Assembly (NCBI GenBank): GCA_040880065.1
Contig: JBBDJE010000018.1
Span: 1-6,265, forward strand
Direction of reading: 5' to 3'
DNA from: Abyssibius sp040880065
GTDB lineage: Bacteria; Pseudomonadota; Alphaproteobacteria; Rhodobacterales; Rhodobacteraceae
DNA length: 6,265 bases
The notes under the pieces are model-generated. The model did not search any database, was not told where the DNA came from, and saw nothing but the letters and a program-made list of their open reading frames with translations. Numbering within the stretch: the stretch's first letter is position 1; the number at the start of each line of letters is the position of its first letter. Both the position numbers and the translations under genes were made by a program. Shown in pieces: positions 1 through 5,641 of this stretch.

Positions 1-681
1 AGTCACCCGGAGATTACGCCACCTGCAAATTTCCACCACCTTCGCGACACGACCGCGGGTTTTCCGAAAGCGGTCTATTTCATAAAGCTCGAATATACCC
101 GATGCGACGATGCTGTTCTGAAACCAGCTTGGCTGCTCGATCCGCACTGCCTCGCGCTTTCGCCTTTCGTCGAAATGGCCGATCTCGTTGATATGCTGTT
201 CCCAACCGGGAAGTTTGGATTGCTTGAAGAAACGGTGAATCTCGCGCAGCGAGCGAACGCAATAATGCGGCGACTCCGGCACGTTTTCATCAAGCAGCAC
301 GCAGGTGTATTGCCGTAATTCCATGGTCAGGAAAAGGCGCATCTTCCAGTGCGAGACATGGGGTTCCTCGGGCAGGGGTTCCAGCTTTGAAAAGGCATTC
401 CAGATACGCCTGATGGATGCGTAGCTGTCGCTACTCTCAAAGGCCGCGATCTGTTTGCTGTATCTGGCAAACAGTTCGTCATTGTCATGTCGCCGGGCCA
501 GTTCAAAGAATGCGATGGGCAGAATTGAAGCATGGCTGTCCTGAATTTGCAGCAACACTGCGTCAAACGCGTTCACTGGCACGGCTTTGCGCAAAGCTGC
601 AAAACGCCCGAAGTTTTCACCGTCGTCGCGCAAACTTGCGACGAGTTCGTCAATTTCCGGGGCCATTATTCGTTCACTCAT
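1..681 (-). CDS. Hypothetical protein, N-terminal 227 residues (runs off left edge)
   Basis: The frame is open from an ATG at 681 to the window edge with no stop, so at least 227 residues are encoded and the C-terminus is missing. I do not recognise the family. The visible part begins MSERIMAPEIDELVASL and looks soluble and mixed helical. It is rich in charged and aromatic residues, with no signal peptide, membrane segment or nucleotide-binding loop. Around residues 155-205 there is a basic stretch containing FFKQSKLPGWEQ and FDERRKREAV. The start is supported by a GAAGG ribosome binding site 8 nt upstream. A second in-frame ATG five codons later (MAPEID) is possible but less well placed. The gene starts 3 nt after the tetR stop, so it is probably cotranscribed with it. 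Its G+C (about 54% by hand count) is lower than that of tetR, and it uses ATA (three times) and AGA, which hints at a different history. That it is a real gene is fairly sure; its function is unknown. Confidence 0.75.
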   Translation of the reverse strand, partial: MSERIMAPEIDELVASLRDDGENFGRFAALRKAVPVNAFDAVLLQIQDSHASILPIAFFELARRHDNDELFARYSKQIAAFESSDSYASIRRIWNAFSKLEPLPEEPHVSHWKMRLFLTMELRQYTCVLLDENVPESPHYCVRSLREIHRFFKQSKLPGWEQHINEIGHFDERRKREAVRIEQPSWFQNSIVASGIFELYEIDRFRKTRGRVAKVVEICRWRNLRVT

Positions 682-684
682 CAA

Positions 685-1317
685 TCAATCCTTCAATATC
701 CCCAACCCGCGCAAATATATCCCCGTGCCGCTTTCCAGCAGGTCATCGGGGGAAAACGGGGCGCGGCCGCCGGGGGTTCCGCGGGCGAAAAGTTCGACGA
801 TGCCGTGGCTTAGCGCCCATATGTGGTGGCTGACCATGATGGCGGGCGGGCGTTTTTCGGCGGGGATATGCGCCATCAGCGCTGTTGCGGCGCGGGTCAG
901 CACGGCCATGGCGCGGTTGGAAACATGCGTCAACTCGGAATTGCCGGCAATGGAAACGCCGCTTTCAAACATCGCGATATAGTGGCCGGGGTAACGCCGC
1001 GCAAAGGCCAGATAGGCGCGGCCAACACGGTAAAACGCCTCCAGCGGCGAACCGCCCGGCCCTTTGGTGAAGGCGTGCTCCAGCAGGTCGGCGAACATGT
1101 CAAACCCGACAAGCGCAACCTCGGCGATCAGCTCTTCGCGGCCTTTGAAATGGCGGTAGGGCGCGGCGGGGGAAACGCCTGCAAGCCGCGCCGCCTCGGC
1201 CAGGGTAAAGCCGGTCGGGCCTTTTTCGGTGATCAACTCAAGCGTGGCGTCCACCAGCGCGGCGCGCAAATTGCCATGGTGGTAGGATTTGCGCTCGCCC
1301 CCGCCCGCATTGCTCAT
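685..1317 (-). CDS. TetR/AcrR family transcriptional regulator with WHG-type C-terminal domain
   Basis: This is a one-component transcriptional repressor of 210 residues, a usual length for the family. After a flexible start (SYHHGNLR, typical of this subgroup), residues about 16-62 form the TetR DNA-binding domain. The helix-turn-helix is TLAEAARLAGVSPAAPYRHF, followed by KGREEL. The C-terminal ligand-binding and dimerisation region carries W167 and H171-G172 in IWALSHGIVELF, the signature from which the WHG domain takes its name. The ligand cannot be predicted. The ATG shares bases with the ppk2 stop (ATGA, 4-nt overlap), and no good ribosome binding site precedes it, so translation is probably coupled to ppk2. 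The next gene begins 3 nt after its stop. TetR proteins often control neighbouring genes, so ppk2, itself or the downstream gene are candidate targets by position only. The family call is firm; the targets are inference. Confidence 0.93.
   Translation of the reverse strand: MSNAGGGERKSYHHGNLRAALVDATLELITEKGPTGFTLAEAARLAGVSPAAPYRHFKGREELIAEVALVGFDMFADLLEHAFTKGPGGSPLEAFYRVGRAYLAFARRYPGHYIAMFESGVSIAGNSELTHVSNRAMAVLTRAATALMAHIPAEKRPPAIMVSHHIWALSHGIVELFARGTPGGRAPFSPDDLLESGTGIYLRGLGILKD
690..694 (-). promoter_or_regulatory. Ribosome binding site of the left-edge hypothetical gene
   Basis: The minus strand reads GAAGG, then 8 nt, then ATG at 681. The site lies inside the last codons of tetR. It decides the start at 681 and indicates that the downstream gene has its own initiation signal as well as possible coupling to the tetR stop. 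Confidence 0.55.
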
Positions 1318-2207
1318 GCCGTGCCGTCGCCTTCAAAACCCATCGCCTCGGGCGGGCCGACAAGGGCGGCATCGGGTGTGCCGACAAGGGTTTCATCCTT
1401 GCCGGTATAGCCAAACTGGCCCAGCACGAGCCGGATAATTGCCAAACGCGCGCGGCGCTTGTCATCAGAACGCACCACATGCCACGGCGCAACCTCGTGG
1501 TGCGAGAGGGCAAACATTTTGGAAATTGCCGCCGAATAATCTTCCCATAGTGAAAGGCCCTTCACGTCGATTGAGGACAGTTTCCACTGTTTGAGCGGGT
1601 CTGATTCCCGTGCCAGAATGCGGCGCAACTGTTCGGCGCGCCCGATTGTCAGCCAGATTTTCACAAGGCGGATGCCGTCTTGCACCAGCAGGTCTTCAAA
1701 CGCGGGCACCTGCTCAAAAAAAGTATCGCGCTGCTGGTCTGTGCAAAAGCCGAAGACGGGCTCGACAACGGCGCGGTTATACCAGCTGCGGTCAAAGGCG
1801 ACGATCTCGCCCTTGGTGGGCATATGCGAAATGTAGCGCTGAAAATACCATTGGCCCTGCTCGGCCTCGGTTGGTTTTGGCAGGGCAACAACATGGGCAT
1901 AGCGCGGGTTCAGGTTTTCGGTGAGCCGTTTGATCGAGCCGCCCTTGCCCGCCGCATCGCGCCCTTCAAACACCACAGCAAGCCGCGCGCCACTTTCGCG
2001 CAACCACGATTGCAGCTTCACCAGCTCTATTTGCAGCGCTGCATAATCACGCTCGTAGTCCTTGCGTGCAAGGCGCCGCGCGTAGGGAAAGGCAGGGTTG
2101 AGCATATCGTTCTTGTCGGCACGCTCAATCGCCTCGCGCACGTCATTTGGTGCCTCATTGGCGTAGAATTTCGAAATTGCACCATCAAACGGCTTGTCAA
2201 ACGGCAT
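1314..2207 (-). CDS. ppk2: Polyphosphate kinase 2 family protein (single-domain PPK2)
   Basis: PPK2 enzymes transfer phosphate between inorganic polyphosphate and nucleotides in the cytoplasm. Single-domain forms like this usually make NTP from NDP and polyphosphate, helping energy and GTP/ATP balance. From the start chosen here the protein has 297 residues, a normal length. It has the Walker A loop GRDAAGKGG (residues 82-90) followed by SIKRL, and a Walker B region with AFDRSWYNRA (137-146; D139, R140). The lid region follows (VEPVFGFC), and then the family motif DPLKQWKLS (203-211) and WEDY. The start at 2207 is preferred because AAAGGAG lies 6 nt upstream. Further in-frame starts at 2231 and 2243 (ATG) and 2261 (TTG) have no such site and would add a non-conserved stretch. 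The gene lies 60 nt after metA and its stop overlaps the tetR start by 4 nt. The family is certain; the exact nucleotide preference (NDP or NMP) is inferred. Confidence 0.94.
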   Translation of the reverse strand: MPFDKPFDGAISKFYANEAPNDVREAIERADKNDMLNPAFPYARRLARKDYERDYAALQIELVKLQSWLRESGARLAVVFEGRDAAGKGGSIKRLTENLNPRYAHVVALPKPTEAEQGQWYFQRYISHMPTKGEIVAFDRSWYNRAVVEPVFGFCTDQQRDTFFEQVPAFEDLLVQDGIRLVKIWLTIGRAEQLRRILARESDPLKQWKLSSIDVKGLSLWEDYSAAISKMFALSHHEVAPWHVVRSDDKRRARLAIIRLVLGQFGYTGKDETLVGTPDAALVGPPEAMGFEGDGTA

Positions 2208-2213
2208 GGCACG

Positions 2214-2220
2214 CTCCTTT
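2214..2220 (-). promoter_or_regulatory. Ribosome binding site that fixes the ppk2 start
   Basis: The minus strand reads AAAGGAG followed by 6 nt and the ATG at 2207. It is the strongest Shine-Dalgarno match noticed in the window and lies inside the longer possible ppk2 reading frame, arguing against the upstream ATG and TTG candidates. Confidence 0.7.
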
Positions 2221-2267
2221 ACCTTCGCCATAACTATGGACATAGCCCGCGACAGGGGCAAGCCACA

Positions 2268-3182
2268 CTACTGGCCTATTGCGCGCATATCGTAGGGGGT
2301 TGTCTGGTAAATCTCGTTGATCCAGTTGCCGTAAAGCAGATGTGCGTGGCTGCGCCAACGGTTTTGCGGCATTTTGCCGGGGTCGTTGTTGGGGTAATAG
2401 TTCACAGGCACGTTGATCGCGGCATCGGCGGCAACGTCGCGGTCATACTCTTCCTTGAGCGTGGTTGAGTCATACTCGAAATGGTTGAATATATGCAGCG
2501 CGCGGCGCGTCGGGTCATCAACCAGACAGATGCCGGACTCCTCGGAGTTCAGCAAAATTTCAAGCGGTTTGCCTGCCAGATCTTCGGCGCGAACTTCGGT
2601 CCAGCGGCTGACGGGCACCACGAATTCGTCGGAAAACCCGCGCAAATTGGAGTTGGAGGGCGCAAGATTCTGGTGGCGAAAGCAGCCAAACAGCTTGGCA
2701 TCAAGACTATGTTTCGGCACGCCGTGAAAATGGTTGATCAGCGCCATACCACCCCAGCACACCCCGAAGGTGCGGTGCACGTTTGTCTGGGTCCAGTCCA
2801 TCACCTCGCGCAGCTCATCCCAGTAGGAAACCGCTTCAAACGGTAAATGCTCGATCGGTGCGCCGGTAATGATCAGCCCGTCGAATTTTTCACCCCGCAC
2901 TTCGGTGAAAGAGCGGTAAAATTCATCCATATGCTCGGACGATGTGTTGCGGGTCTGGTGTTCGGTCATGCGAATGAGATGCAGGTCAATCTGCAAGGGG
3001 CCTGCGCCAATCAGCCGGGCGAACTGTGTTTCGGTTTGCACCTTTTTGGGCATCAGGTTCAGCAAGCCAATTTTGAGCGGGCGGATATCCTGATGAACGG
3101 CCAGCTCGTCGGCCATAACCATAACACCCTCGCGCGAGAGCACGTTATAGGCGGGCAGGGTGGATGGCAGACGAATGGGCAT
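2268..3182 (-). CDS. metA: Homoserine O-acyltransferase MetA, predicted to use acetyl-CoA
   Basis: This cytoplasmic enzyme activates homoserine by O-acylation, the first committed step of methionine synthesis. The 304-residue protein aligns with the MetA family along its full length, with hallmarks LMPKK (43-47), ITGAP (105-109) and the WRSHAHLLYGNW region near the end. The catalytic cysteine is C142 in GVCWGG, and the partner residues are H234 and E236 in FNHFEYD (one position earlier than E. coli H235/E237). The acyl-CoA selecting position has E111 (GAPIE). Family studies associate glutamate here with acetyl-CoA and glycine (E. coli GAPLG) with succinyl-CoA. The likely product is therefore O-acetylhomoserine, although databases often label such proteins succinyltransferase. 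The ATG is preceded by GAGG at 4 nt and follows the ATPase stop by 10 nt. No SAM or SAH riboswitch fits in the 10-nt gap, so any methionine control must act further upstream. Confidence 0.97.
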   Translation of the reverse strand: MPIRLPSTLPAYNVLSREGVMVMADELAVHQDIRPLKIGLLNLMPKKVQTETQFARLIGAGPLQIDLHLIRMTEHQTRNTSSEHMDEFYRSFTEVRGEKFDGLIITGAPIEHLPFEAVSYWDELREVMDWTQTNVHRTFGVCWGGMALINHFHGVPKHSLDAKLFGCFRHQNLAPSNSNLRGFSDEFVVPVSRWTEVRAEDLAGKPLEILLNSEESGICLVDDPTRRALHIFNHFEYDSTTLKEEYDRDVAADAAINVPVNYYPNNDPGKMPQNRWRSHAHLLYGNWINEIYQTTPYDMRAIGQ

Positions 3183-3186
3183 AGAA

Positions 3187-3190
3187 CCTC
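3187..3190 (-). promoter_or_regulatory. Ribosome binding site of metA
   Basis: GAGG on the minus strand sits 4 nt before the metA ATG, within the 10-nt gap after the ATPase stop. It supports the start at 3182 and shows that metA is translated from the same tightly packed transcript. Confidence 0.55.
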
Positions 3191-3192
3191 GG

Positions 3193-4056
3193 CTAGTTTT
3201 TACGCGCGATGGCCGCGCCGATTAAGGTGTCAAAGTCTTGGGCGTCACGCAGGGAGGCGGCCTCGGCGGCCTCAATTGCAACACCCCAATTTTCGGCAAT
3301 TTTTGCATAGATCGGCAGGCGATGCGCGAGCAACTGGCGAAAGCCCCAGCGGATAAAGTCATCGGGGTCTACCGCGTCGGGGGCCACATCGCGCGCGGTG
3401 CAGTATTGCGCCCATTTTTCGCGCAGGAAGGCTTCGCTGTAATACATCGGCTTTGGCGCGGCGCTGAAGCGTTTGACCAACTCTTCGACCAGCGCATCGG
3501 TGCCGCGTATCCATACCGGCAGAGCGGTCTGGCTTAACGCGGTCAGCACAGGGTCGGCGGTATCATCGGGGTTCACAACCTCGCAAAGCGAGCCGGAACA
3601 ATCGGCGATGAAATGCGAATAGCCATAGATTTCAGCCGCTTTTTTGGCAAACAGGCCAGCATCAATCGTTGCGGCAATTTCCGCTGCGCGGTGCTGGCGC
3701 TGGCGCCTGATATAGGTTTCCAGATCAATGCCACCGCGTGCCGTATCGCCGGGTTTGCCAAGATAGGTGGAGAGCGGCGCAAGATTGTTAAAGCTGATAT
3801 TGGAGGCGATGTAGATGGAATCGCTCATCAACAGCCCGCGCAAAAACGCGTCTTGCATGGCGTGATGCTTGAAATTATCGACGATATGTTCGCCCATATA
3901 GCGCGTGCCAATGCGGTAATCGACCGAGTAGTGAAACCAGTCGCCCGTTTCGCGCAGCATTGTGGCGATATGGGTTTTGCCAAGGCCCGACATGCCAAAC
4001 AGCGCCACGCGGCGTTTGGGGGCATCGGCCCAGGCAGATTTGTCGGCATAGATCAT
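3193..4056 (-). CDS. Conserved P-loop ATPase of unknown function
   Basis: From the ATG at 4056 the protein has 287 residues and resembles uncharacterised proteins annotated only as ATPase in Rhodobacteraceae. After a short start, a hydrophobic strand (RRVALF) leads into the Walker A loop GMSGLGKT (residues 21-28). A Walker-B-like strand ends in D152 (HFIADCSGS). Other notable segments are VDYRIGTRYMGEHI, LMSDSIYIASNISF, STYLGKPGD, PKPMYY and DDFIRWGF. The layout, with a P-loop near the N-terminus and a single domain, recalls small-molecule kinases more than AAA+ machines, but no substrate can be named. A longer frame begins at a GTG at 4125 directly after the transporter stop. I prefer 4056 because the extra 23 residues look unstructured, although neither start has a good ribosome binding site. 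metA follows after 10 nt, suggesting a shared transcript and possibly a role linked to methionine or one-carbon metabolism (inference only). Confidence 0.85.
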   Translation of the reverse strand: MIYADKSAWADAPKRRVALFGMSGLGKTHIATMLRETGDWFHYSVDYRIGTRYMGEHIVDNFKHHAMQDAFLRGLLMSDSIYIASNISFNNLAPLSTYLGKPGDTARGGIDLETYIRRQRQHRAAEIAATIDAGLFAKKAAEIYGYSHFIADCSGSLCEVVNPDDTADPVLTALSQTALPVWIRGTDALVEELVKRFSAAPKPMYYSEAFLREKWAQYCTARDVAPDAVDPDDFIRWGFRQLLAHRLPIYAKIAENWGVAIEAAEAASLRDAQDFDTLIGAAIARKN

Positions 4057-4125
4057 TATGGCACCCGGCTTGTTTGTCTTGTGACATAGACGAGCCGCGC
4101 GCGCTTGAAAAGACCATGCAGCCAC

Positions 4126-5046
4126 TCAGCGCGCAGGCCTGCGGTGTAAAAGGCGGTGAAACACGCGCCCGTCGAGCACCAGCATGCCAATCGCGATAAG
4201 CCCAAGCCCGGCGTAAGAGCGCGTCGGCAGGCTCTCGGTCAACACGGCCGCGCCGAAAATGATGGCAAAGGGCGGGATGAGCAGGGTGACGAGCATCAGG
4301 TTGCCCGCGCCCGCACGTGCCAGAATGCGGTAGTAAAGCAGATAGGCACCCGCCGTGGCGACAAGCATGATGAACAACAGCGAAACAATGCTTGCGGGGG
4401 CGGGGATGCTTTTTGGCACGCCATCAAAAGCCAGCGCCAGCGGAAGCATGATGAGCGTGGCAGCGCTAAGCATGCCAGCCGCGGCAAGTTCGGGGCGCAG
4501 GTGGCCAAGCCATTTTCGCGCCCAAACGCCTGCAAATGCGTAAGAAACCGTGCCCGCGATTACCGCAAGCTGCGCAAGGCTGCGCATGTCAAAGCTGCGC
4601 AGGCTCTCCCAACCCAGCGCGATGACAACCCCGCCAAGCCCAAGCAGAACACCGCCGGTTTTGCGTGCGCTCAGGCGTTCATCCGCCAGCAGGGCGGCGG
4701 CAACGATAACGCCGAAAAACGCCGTGGAGGCGTTGAAAATGGCGGCGAGGCTGCTTTCAATATGGGTTTGGCCCCAAGCCATAAGCACAAAGGGGATGAC
4801 ATTGTTGAGCAGGCCCATGCCCAGAAAGCCGATAAGTTCGGCCCGGCCAAGCCGGATTGGAATGCCGCGGATGAGCAGATAGGCCCAAAGCGCCAGCGCG
4901 CCGCCACCTACCCGCGCGGCGACCAACGTAAAGACCGGAAGGTCGCGCAGCACAATGGCTGTGGCCAGAAAGACCCCGCCCCAGATCGCGGCGAGAAGCA
5001 GGATTTCAAACCAGTCGATACTGCCCATGGTTTTTTGCTGTGTCAT
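4126..5046 (-). CDS. DMT-superfamily EamA transporter
   Basis: This is an inner-membrane transporter of the drug/metabolite superfamily, whose members usually export amino acids, metabolites or toxic compounds; the substrate cannot be read from sequence. The 306 residues hold about ten hydrophobic helices in two EamA repeats: roughly 13-33, 38-60, 69-91, 97-120 and 130-146, then 157-175, 186-208, 217-239, 248-268 and 275-292. Each repeat ends with the usual pattern of an acidic residue before the last helix: LLADERLSARKTGGVLLG (119-136) and VLTESLPTRSYAGLGLI (268-284). The C-terminus is basic (HRLLHRRPAR), as expected for a cytoplasmic tail. The start is the ATG at 5046; M7 at 5028 is an alternative, and neither has a clear ribosome binding site. 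It begins 52 nt after the DUF2244 stop and ends directly before the ATPase region. The family is sure; the direction and cargo of transport are not. Confidence 0.93.
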   Translation of the reverse strand: MTQQKTMGSIDWFEILLLAAIWGGVFLATAIVLRDLPVFTLVAARVGGGALALWAYLLIRGIPIRLGRAELIGFLGMGLLNNVIPFVLMAWGQTHIESSLAAIFNASTAFFGVIVAAALLADERLSARKTGGVLLGLGGVVIALGWESLRSFDMRSLAQLAVIAGTVSYAFAGVWARKWLGHLRPELAAAGMLSAATLIMLPLALAFDGVPKSIPAPASIVSLLFIMLVATAGAYLLYYRILARAGAGNLMLVTLLIPPFAIIFGAAVLTESLPTRSYAGLGLIAIGMLVLDGRVFHRLLHRRPAR

Positions 5047-5098
5047 GGGCCAGCAGTGCCACAGGCTTCAGGCAGGGGCGACCCGATTCATGCGTATT

Positions 5099-5551
5099 TT
5101 AGCGCGGGATGGCAGCAAAGCGCAGCGCGTCTTCCAGCGCGTCATAAAGCTCGCGGCGTGCCTCGGGGGTAAGGTAAGAGCCAAGCTCGATCCGCCGGGA
5201 ATTGCCCGAAAGCGTAAGGTAGTTTTCGGGCGGGCCATCGGGGCTGATATGCAAGCGCAGCTCTTGCGGGCGCGCGCACCAATGGCGCTGCGTGCCGTCG
5301 GGCTCGTAGCGCGTCACAGACAGACAATCGGGCCATAGCCGAACAATTTCGTAAAGCTGCGCATCGCGCATGTTGCGGGCAAAGGCAAGTGCAAGCGCGC
5401 CAAGCGTTAGCCCGGCAAAGAGCAGCACAAGGCTGGCGGCACCTTGCAGCATAAGCGGCAGAACGGGCAGCGCCAGACCTGCCACCGCAAACCACACCAC
5501 GTTGCGCTGCGCCCTTGCACTCAGCGAGCGGTGTGGGGCCAGTCGCCGCAT
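5099..5551 (-). CDS. DUF2244 domain-containing membrane protein
   Basis: This is a small integral membrane protein of unknown function, common in alphaproteobacteria. From the start chosen here it has 150 residues. RLAPHRSLS at the N-terminus is the family's typical lead-in to two close membrane helices (about 18-36 and 39-58). A soluble C-terminal part follows, with RLWPDCLSVTRYEPDG, then GPPENYLTLSG and RRIELGSYLTPEARREL, all typical of DUF2244. A longer frame starts at an ATG at 5641, directly after the oxidase TGA. It would translate straight through the GC-rich terminator hairpin, and no ribosome binding site precedes it. The ATG at 5551 also lacks a clear site and leaves a slightly short N-terminus, so the start is uncertain. 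Position behind subunit I of cytochrome oxidase suggests, but does not prove, a link to the respiratory chain. The family call is strong. Confidence 0.85.
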   Translation of the reverse strand: MRRLAPHRSLSARAQRNVVWFAVAGLALPVLPLMLQGAASLVLLFAGLTLGALALAFARNMRDAQLYEIVRLWPDCLSVTRYEPDGTQRHWCARPQELRLHISPDGPPENYLTLSGNSRRIELGSYLTPEARRELYDALEDALRFAAIPR

Positions 5552-5583
5552 AAAGCGCGGCGGCGTGCCATTTGCAGGGCAAT

Positions 5584-5619
5584 AACAAAGGGCCGGGGGT
5601 TGTGCCCCGGCCCTTGTTT
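5584..5619 (-). terminator. Rho-independent terminator after cytochrome oxidase subunit I
   Basis: On the minus strand a perfect 9-bp stem GGGCCGGGG / CCCCGGCCC (5605-5613 with 5590-5598) closes a 6-nt loop and is followed by TTTGTTATTG. The flanks AACAA/TTGTT can extend pairing around one bulged base, so it may also work in the other direction. It lies about 28 nt after the oxidase stop codon and inside the longest possible DUF2244 frame, marking the end of the oxidase transcript. The T-tract is interrupted, so some read-through is possible. Confidence 0.82.
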
Positions 5620-5641
5620 CAATGTCACCACCCTGCTGCAT

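Noticed and set aside
2228..2239. Short inverted repeat ccataactatgg upstream of the ppk2 start, considered as a TetR operator.
   Set aside because: The arms are only 5 bp and do not extend outward. TetR operators are usually longer, and a match of this size is likely by chance.
2222..2267. Possible promoter in the metA-ppk2 gap (TTGCCC, 17 nt, CATAGT on the minus strand).
   Set aside because: Each box matches the consensus at only four of six positions, so the support is too weak to list as a feature.
1680..2468. Plus-strand open frame of 262 codons spanning the ppk2-metA junction.
   Set aside because: It is antisense to two well-recognised genes, has no recognisable motif, and crosses their boundary, so it is a shadow of their codon bias.
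3183..3192. Search for a SAM/SAH-type riboswitch before metA.
   Set aside because: Only 10 nt separate metA from the upstream gene, leaving no room for an aptamer. None was recognised in front of the ATPase either.
4156..5172. Long plus-strand open frame of 338 codons opposite the EamA transporter.
   Set aside because: Its product is rich in Lys, Arg, Gln and His with no domain, and it is exactly antisense to a well-supported membrane protein. Long antisense frames are expected in G+C-rich genes with biased third codon positions.
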